64,000 nt of DNA from JAJDGF01 sp031549325 (GCA_031549325.1 JAVBQA010000018.1:1-64000), one strand, 5' to 3'; positions 24,228-32,980 are shown, counted from the stretch's first letter. Notes: generated by a model from the letters alone, not told the origin. A program made the numbers and translations.

Positions 24228-26204
24228 TCAGAACAAGGCCCTGCCCCAGGAGAACACCCGCTGATAGTACCCGGACGTGATCGAGCTGATGATCACCTTC
24301 CCGGTGCCGGAGCTCGCATGGATCGCCTGGCCGTCGCCAAGGTAGATGCCCACATGGTCGCTCAGGTCGCCGTCGCTCACGGTGTTCCAGCACACCAGGT
24401 CGCCGCGCACCAGCTGGCTGAAGCTGATCTTGGTGCCGCAGTTATAGCCCTGCATGTAAGCCGAGTGAGGCAGACTGATGCCCACCTGCTTGTAGGCGTA
24501 CATGGTAAACCCGGAGCAGTCGAAGCTGTTCATGCCGGTGGATCCGAACACATACGGTTTGCCCAGCTGCTTCATGGCAGCCGCGATCACGACGTTGGCC
24601 TTGCGCTTCTTTTCGGCCGATGCGGGCGGCGGCTTGTTGCCGTTGTCGTCATCGTCGTTGTTATTGTTATTGGGGGCGGGCGTGGGCTTCACGCTGGGGG
24701 ACGGCGTGGCCGTGGGCTGCGGGTTGTCCGAGGCAGACGGCGCGTCGTTCGAGTACAGGCGGGCCAGCGTCTTTGACCCGGCCTTGCCGTCGGCGGTCAG
24801 CCGCGCCTGGCGCTGGAAGGCCTTCACCGCGTCCGCGGTGGAATCGCCATAGCTGCCGTTGATGCGCGCCTTGAAGTAGCCTTTGGACTTGAGGCGGGTC
24901 TGCAGTCGCTTCACCTGGGTGCCCTTGCTGCCGCCCTTCAACGACGCGGACAGCAGGTTTGACCGGGGCGCGCCGGACGCGAAGAGCGCCTGCTGGGTCT
25001 TGTCGTCGGCCTTGCCGGTCTTCTTGATGTTCGCGGCATCCTGGAACAGCCTCACCGCGGACACGGTGCTCGAGCCGTACTTGGCGGAGGGTACGATGTC
25101 CAGGTATCCCAGCGCTTCCAGCCGCTGCTGCAGCTGCTTGACGGCCTCGCCCTTGGAGCCGGAGCGCAGCGTGCGGTAGCCGGAGGCCGTGGGCTTGGGG
25201 GTGGGCGACGGCGTGGGTTTGGCGGGGGCCACGAACGCGCTTTCCTTCATGTAGCCGTTCTTGCCGTGCAGCCGCACCTTGTACCAGCCGTTGTCGCCCT
25301 TGCTGACGACCGTGACCTTGGTGCCCTTCTTCACCTTGACGCGCTTGGCCGAGGTGGAGGGTTTTTGATACATGTTGGCCGAGACGATGGTCTTCATCGC
25401 CTGGGCCGCCTTCTCGGGGGACAGCGTGGGCGCGGACGTGGGCGCGGGCGTGGGCGTTAAGCTGGGCGTTAAGCTGGGCGCCGGGGTTTCCAGCGCCGAC
25501 AGCTTCACAAAGCCGGTGCGGGCGCCGCTCTTGACCTTCAGCCAGTCGCCCTGCTGTTCCATCACGAGCAGCTTTGCGCCCGCCTTGAGCGAGGTGTTCT
25601 TGGCTTTGGTGGAGCGCTTTTGATAGAGCTTGGACTTCTTTGCCACCTCTTCCTCAAAGGCGCTCTGCCGCATGTAGCCCGATTTGCCGCTCACCTTGAC
25701 CCGGTACCAGCCGCCTTTTTGGGACAGCACGCTGACGGCGGTGCCCTCCTCCACGCTGGACGATTTCGAGCTGGTCTTGGCCTTTTTGTACAGCTTTGCG
25801 TCCCGCATGGCCAGCATTTGCTGGGGTTCGGGCGTCTTGGCGGGCTTTTTTGTAGCCTTGGGCGTGGCCTTGGGCTTGGGGGTGGGCTTTGGCTTTTTGG
25901 TGGCGTCGGCCGACGGCTGCGCGGGCGCGCTGAACGCGCTCGACCGCATGTAGCCTTGTTTGCCGGCGACCTTGACCTTTTTCCAGCTGCCGCTGGTGCT
26001 GACGACCGTGACCTTTGTGCCCTTGTCCACGGTTTTCAGCTTTTCCGCGCTGGTCTTTGCGCTCTTATACAGAACCGCACGCTGGACGGTGACCAGGGTG
26101 CTCGGTGACTTTTTCTTGGCCGCAAACGCCGAAGCGGGCGGTTGCAGCACCGTTAGAATCAGCAGCAACGCCATCAGGCGCCTGCCGAAGCGTCGTTCAC
26201 TCAA
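24228..26204 (-). CDS. Secreted SH3/PG-binding/NlpC-P60 cell-wall hydrolase
   Basis: A 658-residue exported peptidoglycan endopeptidase. The signal peptide has a RRFGRRL n-region and ends near SAFAA. Four bacterial SH3 domains follow, each ending in a GYMRSSAF-like motif, joined by Thr/Pro/Lys linkers. Two peptidoglycan-binding type 1 domains (GEAVKQLQQRLEALGYL; GTQVKRLQTRLKSKGYF) come next. The C-terminal NlpC/P60 domain has the catalytic Cys in FDCSGFTMYA, His in DHVGIYLGDGQ and the third polar residue in IHASS. The start is TTG at 26204, chosen for GGAGGGAG upstream and because it supplies the basic n-region. It probably cuts stem peptides during growth, division or germination. Confidence 0.93.
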   Translation of the reverse strand: MSERRFGRRLMALLLILTVLQPPASAFAAKKKSPSTLVTVQRAVLYKSAKTSAEKLKTVDKGTKVTVVSTSGSWKKVKVAGKQGYMRSSAFSAPAQPSADATKKPKPTPKPKATPKATKKPAKTPEPQQMLAMRDAKLYKKAKTSSKSSSVEEGTAVSVLSQKGGWYRVKVSGKSGYMRQSAFEEEVAKKSKLYQKRSTKAKNTSLKAGAKLLVMEQQGDWLKVKSGARTGFVKLSALETPAPSLTPSLTPTPAPTSAPTLSPEKAAQAMKTIVSANMYQKPSTSAKRVKVKKGTKVTVVSKGDNGWYKVRLHGKNGYMKESAFVAPAKPTPSPTPKPTASGYRTLRSGSKGEAVKQLQQRLEALGYLDIVPSAKYGSSTVSAVRLFQDAANIKKTGKADDKTQQALFASGAPRSNLLSASLKGGSKGTQVKRLQTRLKSKGYFKARINGSYGDSTADAVKAFQRQARLTADGKAGSKTLARLYSNDAPSASDNPQPTATPSPSVKPTPAPNNNNNDDDDNGNKPPPASAEKKRKANVVIAAAMKQLGKPYVFGSTGMNSFDCSGFTMYAYKQVGISLPHSAYMQGYNCGTKISFSQLVRGDLVCWNTVSDGDLSDHVGIYLGDGQAIHASSGTGKVIISSITSGYYQRVFSWGRALF

Positions 26205-26274
26205 GATCGTCTCCCTCCCTCCAGGGGCGGTTTTGCGCGGATTTCCGGATTGGCAAAATCGCACCAATGAAGGA

Positions 26275-26303
26275 ATTATATCACAAATGAAATCATTTAT
26301 CAA
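26275..26303 (-). promoter_or_regulatory. Sigma-A promoter of the NlpC/P60 gene
   Basis: TTGATA (26298-26303), 17-bp spacer, TATAAT (26275-26280) on the minus strand, in a clearly AT-rich stretch. Confidence 0.75.
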
Positions 26304-26346
26304 TAATATGCAATAAATTGGCAATAATTAACGCGGAAATGCGGCG

Positions 26347-26388
26347 AAAAACCGGCCTGCACGGCGCTTTTCCGCGCCCGCAAGCCGG
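26347..26388 (-). terminator. Intrinsic terminator of hflX
   Basis: Outer stem CCGGCCTGC/GCAAGCCGG with inner GGCGC/GCGCC pairing and TTTTT on the minus strand. Confidence 0.75.
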
Positions 26389-26415
26389 CCTTATTTTATA
26401 AATATTAATGAAATA

Positions 26416-28173
26416 TTACTTGGCGATCATGGCCTGCACCCGGCTGATCAGCCCGGCGTCGGCCATGCAGACAACCTGCACGCCCTGCTCGGTGTACTCC
26501 TCGCTGAGCACCTGGCCGCGCTCGTGCAGCAGGTTCAGCGCCGCGCCCTTGCTGAAGGGGATGGACAGCTCCACCTTGTGCCGGAGCTGCGCGACGCGAC
26601 CCGAGATCGCCTCGGTCAGCCGATCCAGGCCCATGCCCTTCTCGGCCGAGATCAGGATGGCGTCCCTCGGCTCGATCACGTCGGTCACCGGCGCGATGTC
26701 GGCCTTGTTCAGCGCCTCCAGCACCGGCTTGTCGCCCGCGCCCAAGTCCTTCAGCACGTCGAACACCACGGCGCGCTGCTCCTCATATTGGGAGGAACTG
26801 AGGTCGGACACCACCACCAGCAGGTCGGCGAAGAGCGCCTCTTCCAGCGTGGATTTGAACGCGTCCACCAGCTGGTGGGGCAGCTTTTTGATGAAGCCTA
26901 CCGTGTCGACCAACAGGCACTCGCGGTTCTCGGGCAGGGAGATCTTGCGCATGACCGGGTCCAGCGTGGCGAACAGCTTGTCCTCCACCAGCACGTCGCT
27001 GCCCGCGAGCGCGTTGAGCAGCGTGGATTTGCCGGCGTTGGTGTAGCCCACCAGCGCCACCACCACCTGCTCGGTCTTCTTGCGGCGGGCCCTGCGCATG
27101 TCGCGCTGTTTCCCCAGCTCCGCGATCTCCTTGTTCAGGTCGTCGATGCGCTTCCTTATGCGCCGCCTGTCGACCTCGAGCTGCGTCTCGCCCGGGCCGC
27201 GCGTGCCGATGCCGCCGCCCAGGCGCGACAGCTGCGCGCCCAGCCCCATCAGCCGGGGCAGCCGGTACTTCAGCTGCGCCAGCTCCACCTGCAGCTTGCC
27301 CTCGCGGCTCTCGGCGCGGCGGGCGAAGATATCCAAAATCAGCGCGGTGCGGTCGATCACGCGCACGCCCAGCACGCGCTCCAGGTTTCGCTGCTGCGCG
27401 CCGGTCAGCTCGTCGTCAAAGATCACCAGGTCGATCTGCTCGGCCTGGCACTGCATGGCCAGCTCCTCGGCCTTGCCGCTGCCGATGTAGGTGCCCGGAT
27501 CGGGCCTGTTCCGGTTCTGCAGCGCGCGGCCAACCACGATCGCGCCCGCGGTGGACGCGAGGCTGTTCAGCTCGTCCAGGCTGCGCTCGTCGTCGGTTGA
27601 GACCAGCAGCGCCTTCTCGACCTCTTCAGTCACGTCCATCTCGCGGATGGCCTGCTCCACGCGGCGGTCGGCCAGCTCGATCTCGTGCATCCACAGGTTC
27701 TGCGGGATGCGGCCGGGTTTTACCGGGCCAAAGCTGACGATGGACAGCTGGCCGTATTCGACTTCGCCCAGGAACGCCGCGCTGATGCCGGTGGCCAGGC
27801 CTCCTTCCACGCCCACGGCGCACATGGCGTCAAAGCGCAGCAGCCGCAGCGCCTGCTCGTCCACGTCGGAAAGCCGCGCGCTGCCGCCCGGATGGGTGTG
27901 GATGCAGCGGATGCCGGAGAGCCGCTCCACGTTTCGCCGCAGGTGCCGCTCGGGCAAGCCCACGCTGGCGATGGAGCCGACGGCGATCTCCAGGATCGTG
28001 CCCTCGCGGGTCATGTAGACCATCAGCTCCCGGTTCAGCGCGTCGGTGTGTCGGATCAGCAGGTTCAGCAGCCTGTCCGGCAGGAACAGGTCGCGCTCAA
28101 ACTCCATGTCGTACAGCTTCTCCAGCTCTTGCAGCACGGAATCGCGAATGCCCTCGATGTTGCCGTGTATCAT
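26416..28173 (-). CDS. hflX: GTPase HflX with JAMM-like N-terminal domain
   Basis: A 585-residue ribosome-associated GTPase that splits stalled or stressed 70S ribosomes. The HflX core starts near residue 190, with the N-terminal HflX domain (LLVSTDDERSLDELNSLASTAGA, YIGSGKAEELA) and the GGGIGTRGPGETQLE motif. The GTPase motifs follow: GYTNAGKST (G1), DTVGF (G3) and NKAD (G4). The extra N-terminal region has E62, H92-x-H94-P, S102 and D105, a JAMM/MPN+ metal-site pattern. The ATG at 28173 has AAGGGGG upstream. A terminator follows. The JAMM-like part is inferred from motif spacing only. Confidence 0.95.
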   Translation of the reverse strand: MIHGNIEGIRDSVLQELEKLYDMEFERDLFLPDRLLNLLIRHTDALNRELMVYMTREGTILEIAVGSIASVGLPERHLRRNVERLSGIRCIHTHPGGSARLSDVDEQALRLLRFDAMCAVGVEGGLATGISAAFLGEVEYGQLSIVSFGPVKPGRIPQNLWMHEIELADRRVEQAIREMDVTEEVEKALLVSTDDERSLDELNSLASTAGAIVVGRALQNRNRPDPGTYIGSGKAEELAMQCQAEQIDLVIFDDELTGAQQRNLERVLGVRVIDRTALILDIFARRAESREGKLQVELAQLKYRLPRLMGLGAQLSRLGGGIGTRGPGETQLEVDRRRIRKRIDDLNKEIAELGKQRDMRRARRKKTEQVVVALVGYTNAGKSTLLNALAGSDVLVEDKLFATLDPVMRKISLPENRECLLVDTVGFIKKLPHQLVDAFKSTLEEALFADLLVVVSDLSSSQYEEQRAVVFDVLKDLGAGDKPVLEALNKADIAPVTDVIEPRDAILISAEKGMGLDRLTEAISGRVAQLRHKVELSIPFSKGAALNLLHERGQVLSEEYTEQGVQVVCMADAGLISRVQAMIAK

Positions 28174-28195
28174 TCGGTTTCCCCCTTATAGGGAC

Positions 28196-28250
28196 GATGC
28201 GGGGCGAAGCCCCGCACCCCGCTCAAGGGACCTTGTCCCTTGGGCCTCCC
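28196..28250 (+). repeat. Short intergenic double-hairpin repeat, copy 3
   Basis: GCGGGGC-gaa-GCCCCGC followed by AAGGGAC-ctt-GTCCCTT and GGGCCTCC. It is the same repeat as at 13209 in opposite orientation, in the gap between nifU and hflX. Shorter relatives occur near 38199 and 41128. Confidence 0.65.
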
Positions 28251-28292
28251 GTGTTTATTCAGTTGGCGGCGTCCCGGGCGTCCGCCTCTAAG

Positions 28293-28679
28293 CTACGCCG
28301 AGATCTCCCCGGCGTCGAGCCGGTTTTTGTAGTCCTTGATGGCCTCGTGCAGCGCCTCTTCGGCCAGGATGGAGCAGTGGATCTTCACCGGCGGCAGCCC
28401 GCCCAGGGACTCGGCCACCATCTTGTTGGTGACCATGAGCGCCTCGTCGATGGTTTTGCCCATCACCATTTCGGTGGCCTTGCTGGAGGTGGCGATGGCC
28501 GCGCCGCAGCCAAAGGTCTTGAACTTTACGTCGGTGATGACGCCGTTTTCGACCTTGATGTCGATTTTCATGATGTCGCCGCACTTGGCGTTGCCCACCG
28601 TGCCGGTGCCGCTGGCGTTCTCAATCTCGCCCACGTTGCGCGGGTTCATGAAGTGGTCCATAACTTGCTCGGTGTACAT
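28293..28679 (-). CDS. nifU: Fe-S cluster scaffold protein NifU/IscU
   Basis: A 128-residue scaffold of the IscU/NifU N-terminal type. The three cluster-ligand cysteines are in NAKCGD, TFGCGAAIA and IHCSILAEEAL, and the assembly Asp follows the first Cys. It receives sulfur from the cysteine desulfurase encoded 43 nt upstream and builds [2Fe-2S]/[4Fe-4S] clusters for transfer. It is the last gene of the iscR-nifS-nifU operon, an order common in Clostridia. Confidence 0.95.
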   Translation of the reverse strand: MYTEQVMDHFMNPRNVGEIENASGTGTVGNAKCGDIMKIDIKVENGVITDVKFKTFGCGAAIATSSKATEMVMGKTIDEALMVTNKMVAESLGGLPPVKIHCSILAEEALHEAIKDYKNRLDAGEISA

Positions 28680-28722
28680 GATGCAACCTTCTTTCTGTGT
28701 ATCCTCACGGGGATGCGGGGCG

Positions 28723-29889
28723 TCAGCCCGCGCTATGGTACAATGGGCTCATCTCGCGCAGCCGCGTGACGACCTTGGTCAGGGCGGCGATGGTGCGCTC
28801 GACTTCCTCCATGGTGTTGTCTTCAGAGAGGGAGAGCCGCAGCGAGCCGTGGGCGATCTCGTGGGGAAGCCCGATGGCCAGCAGCACGTGGGACGGATCC
28901 AGCGAGCCGCTGGTGCAGGCCGAGCCGCTGGAGCCCGCAATGCCTTCCAAATCCATGCCGATCAGGATGCCTTCGCCCTCGATGTAACGGATGGATACGT
29001 TGCAGTTACCGGGCAGCCGCTTGGTGGGGTGGCCGTTCAGCCGGGTCTGCGGGATGGCCGCCATGATGCCCTCGATCAGGCGGTCGCGCAGTTTCGTGAG
29101 TTTCTCGTTGTGGGCCTGCATGTTCTGGGTGGCCAGCTCGATGGCTTTGCCCATGCCGATGATGCCGGCCATGTTCTCGGTGCCCGCGCGCTGGGTGCGC
29201 TCCTGTGCGCCGCCCACGATCAGCGGCTGAATCTTCAGGCCCTGGCGGATGTACAGCGCGCCCACGCCCTTGGGCGCGTGGAACTTGTGGCCGGACAGCG
29301 ACAGCAGGTCGATGTTCATTTTCTTTACGTCGATCGGGATCGAGCCGATGGCCTGCACCGCGTCGGTGTGGAACAGCGCGCCGTGCGCCCTGGCGATCTT
29401 CGCCAGCTCTTCGACGGGCTCGATGGTGCCGATCTCGTTGTTGGCCATCATCACGGACACCAGCGTGGTGTCCGGCCGGATGGCCTTTTCAAGGTCCTGA
29501 GGGTTCACCAGGCCGAACTCGTCCACCGGCAGGTAGGTGGCCTCAAAGCCCTCTTTTTCAAGCGCCTCGAACACATGCAGCACCGCGTGGTGCTCGATGG
29601 CGCTGGTGATGATGTGCTTGCCCTTTTGGGCGTTTGCGTATGCCGCGCCGCGAATGGCCCAGTTGTCGGATTCGGTGCCGCAGCCGGTGAAGTAGATCTC
29701 CCTCGGCTCGGCGCCGAGCGCCCTGGCCACCTGCTTGCGCGCGTCCTCCAGCGCGATGCGCGCCTCGCGGCCGAAGGCATGTACACTCGACGGGTTGCCG
29801 TAGGCGTTCGTCAGGTACGGCAGCATCGCTTCGAGCACCGGCTCGGTCACCCGCGTGGTCGCGGCGTTGTCCATGTAGATGCGGTCCAT
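28723..29889 (-). CDS. nifS: Cysteine desulfurase NifS/IscS
   Basis: A 388-residue PLP enzyme that takes sulfur from cysteine to a persulfide. It has the N-terminal YMDNAATT motif, the conserved His in SAIEHHAVL, the PLP Asp and Gln in HTDAVQAIG, the Schiff-base Lys in LSLSGHKFHAPKG, and the mobile-loop catalytic Cys in SSGSACTSGSLDPSHVL. The GGAGGG ribosome binding site overlaps the end of iscR, so translation is coupled. The short loop around the Cys is of the group I NifS/IscS type. Confidence 0.97.
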   Translation of the reverse strand: MDRIYMDNAATTRVTEPVLEAMLPYLTNAYGNPSSVHAFGREARIALEDARKQVARALGAEPREIYFTGCGTESDNWAIRGAAYANAQKGKHIITSAIEHHAVLHVFEALEKEGFEATYLPVDEFGLVNPQDLEKAIRPDTTLVSVMMANNEIGTIEPVEELAKIARAHGALFHTDAVQAIGSIPIDVKKMNIDLLSLSGHKFHAPKGVGALYIRQGLKIQPLIVGGAQERTQRAGTENMAGIIGMGKAIELATQNMQAHNEKLTKLRDRLIEGIMAAIPQTRLNGHPTKRLPGNCNVSIRYIEGEGILIGMDLEGIAGSSGSACTSGSLDPSHVLLAIGLPHEIAHGSLRLSLSEDNTMEEVERTIAALTKVVTRLREMSPLYHSAG

Positions 29890-29892
29890 GTG

Positions 29893-30324
29893 TCAGCCCT
29901 CCTGTATTGCAATCAGCCGTTCGTGATCGTCCAGCATGTCCTGCAGCGTGATCCCGTCCACGATCTGGTTCAGCCCGTCGTGCAGCTTCTGCCACACGAT
30001 GCGGGTGGGGCAGGAGCACGCCTTGTGGCAGGCGTCTTCCTCCAGGATGCAGTCCACCAGCGCCAGCCCGCCCTCCAGCGAGCGCAGCACCTCGCCCACG
30101 GTGATCTCCCCGGGCGCTCGGGACAGCTGATAGCCGCCCTGCGCGCCGCGCACGCTGGTCACCAGGCCGGATTTGCGCAGAATCGCGATCAGCTGCTCGA
30201 GATATGCCTCCGGGATGGCCTGCCGCTCGGCGATCGCCTTGATCGATTGCGGGCCCTCGGCGCACATCTGCGCCAGGTCGTACATCGCGTGGATGCCGTA
30301 CCGCCCGCGTGTGGATAGTTTCAC
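29893..30324 (-). CDS. iscR: Rrf2-family Fe-S operon regulator (IscR type)
   Basis: A 143-residue winged-helix regulator starting at GTG with GGAGG. The N-terminus MKLSTRGRYGIHAMYDLA and the wing SVRGAQGGYQLSR are typical Rrf2/IscR. Three cysteines that could bind a [2Fe-2S] cluster lie in VDCILEEDACHKACSC. In IscR the cluster-bound form represses the isc operon. Here the gene heads the operon, and a palindromic candidate site lies just downstream of the predicted transcript start, consistent with autoregulation. Confidence 0.93.
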   Translation of the reverse strand: MKLSTRGRYGIHAMYDLAQMCAEGPQSIKAIAERQAIPEAYLEQLIAILRKSGLVTSVRGAQGGYQLSRAPGEITVGEVLRSLEGGLALVDCILEEDACHKACSCPTRIVWQKLHDGLNQIVDGITLQDMLDDHERLIAIQEG

Positions 30325-30358
30325 CGGCGTTCGCCTCCGAATCTTTGCTGCGGATCAA

Positions 30359-30421
30359 TCCCGACCAATTTTGTCCGGTATTCTCCACGGCTATTCTATC
30401 ACCGCAAAAACACCGCGTCAA
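30359..30421 (-). promoter_or_regulatory. iscR promoter and candidate Rrf2 operator
   Basis: TTGACG (30416-30421), 17-bp spacer, TAGAAT (30393-30398). The imperfect palindrome CCGACCAATTTTGTCCGG (30361-30378) covers the early transcribed region and is the natural candidate for IscR binding. Confidence 0.65.
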
Positions 30422-30494
30422 CCGGTGTGACGGGAAATCCGATCATTTTACTCGAAATTAGCATTTCGAGAGAAAACGCGCTGCCGGATACGGG

Positions 30495-30531
30495 ATCCGC
30501 CCCCGCGAACCCATAGCTCGCGGGGGCGGAT
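30495..30531. other. Perfect 14-bp hairpin between iscR and glyA
   Basis: Stem ATCCGCCCCCGCGA/TCGCGGGGGCGGAT with a 9-nt loop. It has no good U-tract on either strand, so it may be a weak or factor-assisted terminator for glyA. Confidence 0.5.
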
Positions 30532-30592
30532 TGGATCGGTTTGTTTGCGCGGGATTCCCGGGGGAGGCGGTGTGCCTTGCGGGGCAACGCCT

Positions 30593-31846
30593 TTACGCAA
30601 TCACGCCGTCCGGATACAGCGGAAAGTTTTCGCACAGGCGGATGACGTCGGCCTTGACCGGCGCGATGGCGGATTCTCCCTCGCGGATCAGGCGGGCGAT
30701 GAAGCCGGCGATCTTTTCCATCTCGGGCTCCTTCATGCCGCGGGTGGTGACGGCGGGGGTGCCCACGCGGATGCCGCTGGTGATGAAGGGGCTGAGCGTT
30801 TCAAACGGGATGGTGTTCTTGTTGACGGTGATGTTGGCCTGAACCAGCAGCTTTTCCAGGTCCTTGCCGGTGACGCCGGTGCCGGTCAGGTTGATGAGCA
30901 TCAGGTGGTTGTCGGTGCCGCCCGAGACCAGCTTGACGCCGTTGTCCATAAGAGCCTTGGCCAGCGCCTGGGCATTCAGGATGATCTGGTGCTGATACGC
31001 CTTGAACTCCGGCTGCATGGCCTCCTGGAAGCTGACAGCCTTGGCGGCGATGATGTGCATCAGGGGGCCCCCCTGGATGCCGGGGAAGATGGCCTTGTCG
31101 ATCTGCTTGGCGAACTGTTCCTTGCACAGGATCATGCCGCCGCGCGGGCCGCGCAGGGTCTTGTGGGTGGTGGTGGTGACGATGTCGGCGTAGGGCACGG
31201 GATTCGGGTGCTCGCCGGTGGCCACCAGGCCCGCGATGTGGGCCATGTCCACCATCAGCAGGGCGCCCACCTCGTCGGCGATCTGGCGGAACAGGTCGAA
31301 GCGCAGCGTGCGCGGGTAGGCGCTGGCGCCGGCCACGATCATTTTGGGCTTGGCCTCATGGGCCAGCTTGCGCAGTGCGTCGTAGTCGATCTGCTCGTCT
31401 CGTTCGCTGACGCCGTAGGGCACAATGTTGAAGTACTTGCCCGAGATGTTCACCGGGCTGCCGTGGGTCAGGTGTCCGCCGTGCGCCAGGTTCATGCCCA
31501 GAATCGTGTCGCCCGGCGCCAGCAGCGCGAAGTACACCGCGGTGTTGGCCTGAGCGCCCGAGTGGGCCTGTACGTTGGCGTGGTCAGCGCCGAACAGCTG
31601 CTTGGCGCGCTCGATGGCCAGGGACTCGGCCACGTCCACGCACTCACAGCCGCCGTAGTAGCGCTTGCCGGGATAGCCCTCGGCGTACTTGTTGGTCAGG
31701 TGCGTGCCCATGGCGGCCAGCACGGCGGGGCTCACAAAGTTTTCGGAAGCGATCAGCTCGATGTGCTGGCGCTGGCGGGCAAGCTCCGCCGCCAGAACAT
31801 CGGCAATCTCGGGATCCACCGCGCGCACGACCTTGAAATCCATCAT
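30593..31846 (-). CDS. glyA: Serine hydroxymethyltransferase
   Basis: A 417-residue PLP enzyme that interconverts serine and glycine while charging tetrahydrofolate. Key features: IELIASENFVSPAVL, TNKYAEGYPGKRYYGGCE, SGAQANTAVYFAL, MDLAHGGHLTHG-like segment (MNLAHGGHLTHGSP), the PLP Asp and His in MVDMAHIAG, and the Schiff-base Lys in VTTTTHKTLRGPRGG. Two adjacent ATGs (31846, 31843) follow a poly-G ribosome binding site. Length and order match the family fully. Confidence 0.98.
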   Translation of the reverse strand: MMDFKVVRAVDPEIADVLAAELARQRQHIELIASENFVSPAVLAAMGTHLTNKYAEGYPGKRYYGGCECVDVAESLAIERAKQLFGADHANVQAHSGAQANTAVYFALLAPGDTILGMNLAHGGHLTHGSPVNISGKYFNIVPYGVSERDEQIDYDALRKLAHEAKPKMIVAGASAYPRTLRFDLFRQIADEVGALLMVDMAHIAGLVATGEHPNPVPYADIVTTTTHKTLRGPRGGMILCKEQFAKQIDKAIFPGIQGGPLMHIIAAKAVSFQEAMQPEFKAYQHQIILNAQALAKALMDNGVKLVSGGTDNHLMLINLTGTGVTGKDLEKLLVQANITVNKNTIPFETLSPFITSGIRVGTPAVTTRGMKEPEMEKIAGFIARLIREGESAIAPVKADVIRLCENFPLYPDGVIA

Positions 31847-31936
31847 AAAAATACCCCCCCGAATCCTCAATCTTTCTTTATTATACGAAAGCGTTTCGGG
31901 AAGTTCAATAGATTTGTGTCATTGTTGACAGGGTTT

Positions 31937-32980
31937 TCACATTGCGCGCTTGTCGGGCGGGGAGGGGTGAAGCGGCTCGGGCGGCGGCAGCACGGGCTTG
32001 GCGCCGCTTGTCTGCGCTGTGCCGGTGGGCAGATCCACCTCGACGCGGGTGCCCTGCCCCAGGGCGCTCTCCAGGCGCACGCAGCCACCGTGCTGCTGGG
32101 CAATGGCCTTGACGTTGGGAAGCCCGAGCCCGCTGCCCGCGCCGTGATCCCGGGCGGTGACGAAGCGATCAAACACGCGCGCCAGAATGTCCGGCGGAAT
32201 GCCCGATCCGCTGTCGGTGACGCTCAGCTGAAACTGGGTGTCGCTGGTCAGATCCAAGCGCATCTGCACCACGCCGCCCTCGGGCGTGTGCTTAAACGAG
32301 TTGCTGAGCAGGTTCAGCGCCAGCCGGTTCATCAGTTCCGGATCGACCAGCGCGTACAAAAAAGGCACATTGGCACGAAAATGCAGCTTCACGCCCCGGC
32401 TCATGGCGATGGGCATCATCTGAATGCACAGCGAGCGCATGCGCGCCACCAGGTCGCAGCGCTGGCGGTTCGGCGCTTGGATGGAGGCGAAGCTCAGCGC
32501 GTTCTCGGACAGGTTGTCGATTAGGTTCAGCAGGTTTTGGCAGCCGGACAGCACGGTTTGCAGCGGCTGCTCAAGCTGGTATTGCAGCGCCCCCTGCGCG
32601 GTGAAGGCCAGCGAGCTCAGCGTGTTGACGCTCTCCGTCACCAGCCGGATGGGCAGCTTCCAGTCGTGCAGCACCCGCACGAGCAGCAGCTGCAAGTCGC
32701 TCCGCAGGGTGCCGGCGGGCATCGAGATCAGCAGCGCGCCGCGCGTGCCCACGATCAGCAGCGCGCTGCGCGGCAGGCCGTCGCCCACCAGCAGGCACCG
32801 CCGCAGCACCCGGCATCCAGGGCGGACCTGGGGGCGATAGGCCATGGACAGCTCGGCTTCCCTGGAGAAGCGGCGAAGAATGTTGAATTCAGCGTCCATT
32901 AGAAGTATTGAGCGATGGCGAAACAGAGAGGTATGCAGCGCTCTGCGGGGTCTTGTGAGCAGAACGGATGGGGATAACAT
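31937..32980 (-). CDS. Soluble histidine-kinase-like protein lacking the phosphoacceptor His
   Basis: A 347-residue cytoplasmic protein. The C-terminal half is a complete HATPase_c domain: N-box LALNLLSNSFKHTPEGG, G1 DSGSGIPPD, F-box VFDRF and G2 GSGLGLPNVKAIAQQHGG. The preceding dimerisation region reads QYQLEQPLQTVLSGCQNLLNLIDN. It aligns with the usual SHELRTPL but has Tyr-Gln in place of His-Glu. No transmembrane segment is seen. The start at 32980 is supported by GAGGTGAT. It may be a pseudokinase, or transfer phosphate on another residue. Promoter uncertain. Confidence 0.8.
   Translation of the reverse strand: MLSPSVLLTRPRRALHTSLFRHRSILLMDAEFNILRRFSREAELSMAYRPQVRPGCRVLRRCLLVGDGLPRSALLIVGTRGALLISMPAGTLRSDLQLLLVRVLHDWKLPIRLVTESVNTLSSLAFTAQGALQYQLEQPLQTVLSGCQNLLNLIDNLSENALSFASIQAPNRQRCDLVARMRSLCIQMMPIAMSRGVKLHFRANVPFLYALVDPELMNRLALNLLSNSFKHTPEGGVVQMRLDLTSDTQFQLSVTDSGSGIPPDILARVFDRFVTARDHGAGSGLGLPNVKAIAQQHGGCVRLESALGQGTRVEVDLPTGTAQTSGAKPVLPPPEPLHPSPPDKRAM

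Noticed and set aside
25420..25480. Tandem repeats GTGGGCGC / GTTAAGCTGGGC
   Set aside because: These are the Thr-Pro-Ala linker codons between SH3 domains of the NlpC/P60 protein.
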